Positions 61,617 to 64,000 of a DNA stretch of 64,000 bases are shown here, piece by piece (the first letter of the stretch is position 1; each line of letters starts with the position of its first letter). Source of the DNA: Bradyrhizobium genosp. L. Its GTDB lineage: Bacteria; Pseudomonadota; Alphaproteobacteria; Rhizobiales; Xanthobacteraceae. Location of the stretch: the NCBI RefSeq assembly GCF_015624485.1, contig NZ_CP061378.1:2418001-2482000 (forward strand). The letters are read 5' to 3'. A model generated the notes under the pieces. That model saw only the letters and a program-made list of their open reading frames with translations. It was not told the DNA's origin and ran no database searches. Made by a program: the position numbers and the translations under genes.

Positions 61617-62599
61617 TCGAGACCGACCTGACGCGCTGCGTCGCGTCGTTTCATCCCGGCGCCACGGGCGTGACTGGCGCGGCAAAGCTCTCCGGCGGCG
61701 CCAGCCAGGAGACCTGGACGTTCGACATCGTGCACCCCAGCGGCACTATCGGCGCGATTCTGCGCCGCGCGCCGCCGGGCTATGGTGCTGCACCGGGCCG
61801 CGCCGCCGGCCTCGACGCCGAGGCCACGCTGATGCAGCTCGCGCACGATGCGGGGTTGCCGTCGCCGAAGGTGATGCACGTCTTGAAACCCGAGGACGGT
61901 CTCGGCCGCGGCTTCATCATGGCACGCATCGAAGGCGAGACCATCGCGCGCAAGATTTTGCGCGACGAGGAATTCGCCGGTGCGCGGCCGATCCTGGCCC
62001 GCCAGCTCGGCCGCGTCATCGCCGGCATTCACAGCCTGCCGAAGAGCAAACTGCCGGAGCTGCGCAGCATGAGCGCGACCAGGGAGATCGAGGATCTCGC
62101 GCGCGAATATCACAGCTTCGACTGGCCGCGGCCGGTGTTCGAGCTGGCGCTGCGCTGGCTGCGTGATCACGATCCCGGCCCGTCATCCGAGGTGACCTTG
62201 GTGCATGGCGATTTCCGCCACGGCAATCTGATCATCGGCCCCGACGGCGTGCGCGCGGTGCTCGACTGGGAGCTCGCGCATACCGGCGACCCGATGGAGG
62301 ACCTGGGCTGGATCTGCGTCAACTCCTGGCGGTTCGGCGAGATCGACAAGCCGGTCGGCGGCTTCGGCACCCGCGAGGAGCTGTTCGCGGGCTATGCGGA
62401 AGCCGGCCGCAAGGCCGATCCGGACCGCGTGATGTTCTGGGAGGTGATGGGCACGTTGCGCTGGGGCGTGATGTGCTGCGGCATGATGCAGCGTTTTCGT
62501 TCCGGCCCGGATCATTCGATGGAACGCGCGATGATCGGCCGCCGCGCATCGGAAACCGAGATCGATTTGCTGCGACTATTGGCGCCGAGAGGGCACTGA
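61613..62599 (+). CDS. APH/ChoK-fold phosphotransferase (LvaA-like, acyl-CoA-linked kinase)
   Basis: A 328-residue phosphotransferase. LSGGASQETWTFD near residue 23 is the nucleotide loop, LVHGDFRHGNLI near residue 198 is the catalytic Brenner motif with the base Asp, and VLDWELAHTGDPMEDLGW holds the metal Asp. In this family the kinase LvaA of Pseudomonas putida phosphorylates 4-hydroxyacyl-CoA. It overlaps the crotonase by four bases and is followed one base later by the DUF6285 gene, the same pairing as LvaA with LvaB. A drug-resistance role is unlikely in this context. Confidence 0.85.
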   Translation: MIETDLTRCVASFHPGATGVTGAAKLSGGASQETWTFDIVHPSGTIGAILRRAPPGYGAAPGRAAGLDAEATLMQLAHDAGLPSPKVMHVLKPEDGLGRGFIMARIEGETIARKILRDEEFAGARPILARQLGRVIAGIHSLPKSKLPELRSMSATREIEDLAREYHSFDWPRPVFELALRWLRDHDPGPSSEVTLVHGDFRHGNLIIGPDGVRAVLDWELAHTGDPMEDLGWICVNSWRFGEIDKPVGGFGTREELFAGYAEAGRKADPDRVMFWEVMGTLRWGVMCCGMMQRFRSGPDHSMERAMIGRRASETEIDLLRLLAPRGH

Positions 62600-62600
62600 G

Positions 62601-62966
62601 ATGCAGGACGAACCGACTCCTACCGAACTGATCAAGGCCGTCGCCGATTTCCTGCGCAACGAAATCGCGCCTGCGATCAAGGGCCATAACAGCTTCAAGC
62701 TGCGCGTCGGGATCAATGCGCTCGACCTGGTGACGCGCCAGCTTGCGTTGGCCGGAGAGAGCGACGCCGCCGAGGCGGAGCGGCTGAAGCAATTGCTCGG
62801 CGCTGAAGGCACGCTGGCGGAGCTGAACCGTGCGCTGTCGGAAAAGATTGCCGGTGGCGACGTGGACCTGAAAACGCCAGGGCTGGCCGAGCATCTCTGG
62901 CAGACCACCATAGACAAGCTCGCCGTCGATCAACCCAACTACGCGTCCTACAAGAGGGAGCTGTAG
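62601..62966 (+). CDS. DUF6285 small protein (LvaB-like candidate)
   Basis: A 121-residue, mostly helical, charged protein. PTPTELIKAVADFLRNEIAP and GHNSFKLRVGINALDLVTRQ (in parts) are the conserved N-terminal features of DUF6285 proteins. It lies one base after the phosphotransferase stop and is co-transcribed. In the levulinate pathway, a small partner of similar size supports the kinase LvaA; homology with that partner is my inference. No catalytic residues are evident. Confidence 0.8.
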   Translation: MQDEPTPTELIKAVADFLRNEIAPAIKGHNSFKLRVGINALDLVTRQLALAGESDAAEAERLKQLLGAEGTLAELNRALSEKIAGGDVDLKTPGLAEHLWQTTIDKLAVDQPNYASYKREL

Positions 62967-62970
62967 GAGC

Positions 62971-63051
62971 CGTAGGATGGGTAGAGCGAAGCGAAACCCA
63001 TCGCGACGCGCGGACGGTGTTGATGGGTTTCGCTGCGCTCTACCATCCTAC
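62971..63051. repeat. CGTAGGATGGGTAGAGC inverted-repeat element
   Basis: A variant of the CGTAGGGTGGG family with arms CGTAGGATGGGTAGAGCG and CGCTCTACCATCCTAC, and inner arms GAAACCCATC and GATGGGTTTC, four bases after the DUF6285 stop. Confidence 0.75.
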
Positions 63052-63056
63052 AGGCT

Positions 63057-63177
63057 GTCGTCCCGGCGAAGGCCGGGACCCATAACCACAAATGTCAGCT
63101 GTCGAGCACCGCTGGAACGACGATCCCGATCACAACTTCGGCCGCGGAGTATAGGTCCCGGCCTTCGCCGGGACGAC
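63057..63177. repeat. GTCGTCCCGGCGAAGG inverted-repeat element
   Basis: Arms GTCGTCCCGGCGAAGGCCGG and CCGGCCTTCGCCGGGACGAC flank about 75 bp. It is the second copy of the element at 59751-59872, and fills most of the gap before the last gene. Confidence 0.8.
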
Positions 63178-63234
63178 GCGTGGAGGGAGCGATTTGCTCG
63201 GCTCCTGTCCGTCAATGCCGTGCAACAGAGGCCG

Positions 63235-64000
63235 CTACCGCCCCAGCCACTTCGGCGGCCGTTTCTCCGAGAATGCCTTCGGGCCCTCGATGTAATCCTG
63301 CGAGGCCGCCATCGCTTTCACCGCGGGGAAATCGCGCTGCTCGGTCAACGCCTGTTCCAGCGACATGTCGAGGCCCTTCTGGATCGTCTGCTTGGAGGCG
63401 CGGATCGACATCGGCGAGTTCTTGGCGATGGTCTCGGCCCAGCGCTCGGCGGCCGCGAGCGCTTCGCCCTGCGGCACCACCTCGTTGACGAAGCCGAGCT
63501 CAAAACCCTCCTTGGCGCTGACATGGCGCGCGGTGAGGATCATGCCCATGGCGCGCTTCAGCCCGATCTGCCGCGGCAGCCGCTGCAGGCCGCCGGCGAG
63601 CGCCGCAAGGCCGACGCGCGGCTCGGGCAGGGCGAAGGTCGCATTCTCGGAGGCGATGATCAGGTCACAGGCCAGCGCGATCTCGAACCCGCCGCCCATC
63701 GCGACGCCGTTGACGGCGGCGATGATCGGCTTGTCGCAGTCGAAGCGGGTGGTCAGCCCGGCGAAGCCGCCCTTGTCCCAGCCGCGTTTTCCCCCCGCCG
63801 CCTGCCATTTCAGGTCGTTGCCGGCGCAGAACGCCTTGTCGCCGGCGCCGGTGACGATCGCGACCCATTGCTCAGGGTCGGCGGAGAACTCGTCGAACAC
63901 CTTGTTGAGCTCGAAATGCGCGTCGATATGCAGCGCGTTGTAGACCTCGGGTCGCGACAGCGTCACGATGGTGATGGGACCCTTGCGCGTCACCTTGGAG
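63235..64000 (-). CDS. enoyl-CoA hydratase/isomerase family protein, 5' end probably outside window
   Basis: At least 253 residues of a crotonase. GDKAFCAGNDLKW and NGVAMGGGFEIALACD are oxyanion-hole segments; FALPEPRVGLAALAGGLQRL keeps the first catalytic Glu position but has Ala at the second, as in carnityl-CoA or crotonobetainyl-type crotonases. A GTG at 63993 could start it, but the reading frame continues to the window edge (Ser-Lys before Val) and the protein would begin unusually close to the first strand. The true start is therefore likely beyond 64000. The substrate is not predictable. Confidence 0.82.
   Translation of the reverse strand, partial: SKVTRKGPITIVTLSRPEVYNALHIDAHFELNKVFDEFSADPEQWVAIVTGAGDKAFCAGNDLKWQAAGGKRGWDKGGFAGLTTRFDCDKPIIAAVNGVAMGGGFEIALACDLIIASENATFALPEPRVGLAALAGGLQRLPRQIGLKRAMGMILTARHVSAKEGFELGFVNEVVPQGEALAAAERWAETIAKNSPMSIRASKQTIQKGLDMSLEQALTEQRDFPAVKAMAASQDYIEGPKAFSEKRPPKWLGR

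Noticed and set aside
61613..62599. Aminoglycoside resistance gene
   Set aside because: The APH fold is present, but the neighbours are acyl-CoA enzymes and a DUF6285 partner, matching acyl-CoA-linked kinases.
30672..63177. CRISPR array or tRNA-like structures among the repeats
   Set aside because: The repeats are dispersed inverted elements of differing length without regular spacers, and none folds as a tRNA.

Overview
The window is about 64 kb of GC-rich alphaproteobacterial chromosome, most probably Bradyrhizobium or a close relative. This is inferred from codon use, gene families (SorC regulators, CUT1 and Liv-type ABC systems, LvaA-like kinases) and short GC-rich inverted repeats between operons that resemble those common in Bradyrhizobium genomes. 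No rRNA, tRNA, CRISPR array, prophage or transposase is visible.

Region A (1-13273) is a divergent polyol/sugar-phosphate catabolic locus. A minus-strand operon (glycerol-1-phosphate dehydrogenase-like enzyme, SDR, class II aldolase, HAD-IIA protein running off the window) faces a plus-strand operon (SorC regulator, two permeases, Tat-type binding protein, FGGY kinase, HAD phosphatase, ABC ATPase, GMC oxidoreductase). A perfect 14-bp palindrome lies between them.

Region B (13504-28308) repeats this plan with different parts. A minus-strand operon (FGGY kinase, HAD-IIA, class II aldolase) diverges from a plus-strand operon (second SorC regulator, binding protein, two permeases, two unequal ATPases, EryA-like kinase, 2-hydroxyacid dehydrogenase, an aldolase closely related to the one in A, GlpD/EryB-like flavoprotein). 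The shared logic is import, phosphorylation, oxidation to a ketose phosphate and retro-aldol cleavage to DHAP plus an aldehyde. The substrates cannot be read from sequence.

Region C (28511-41642) holds a TetR regulator, an amidase, an atypical SDR, a tartrate/D-malate dehydrogenase and a LysR-controlled set: 2-hydroxyacid dehydrogenase, carbamoylase-like amidohydrolase, DUF1445 hydro-lyase and a complete Liv-type ABC importer. A perfect 23-bp palindrome sits by the LysR start, and its half-site recurs before the importer.

Region D (41885-45639) encodes a complete L-threonate route: OtnC divergent from LtnD-OtnI-OtnK. It also ends in DHAP, so three routes in the window converge on that product.

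Region E (45818-52440) has a methyl-accepting chemotaxis protein, the 3' remnant of a second one, and an RND efflux pump with its adaptor. Region F (52609-64000) is acyl-CoA metabolism: thiolase-like protein, nitronate monooxygenase-like protein, YghU-type GST, flavin reductase, acyl-CoA dehydrogenase, SDR, crotonases, and an APH-like kinase with a DUF6285 partner. The last set resembles the LvaABCD 4-hydroxyacyl-CoA module. Most gaps in E and F, and several in C and D, are filled by inverted repeats.
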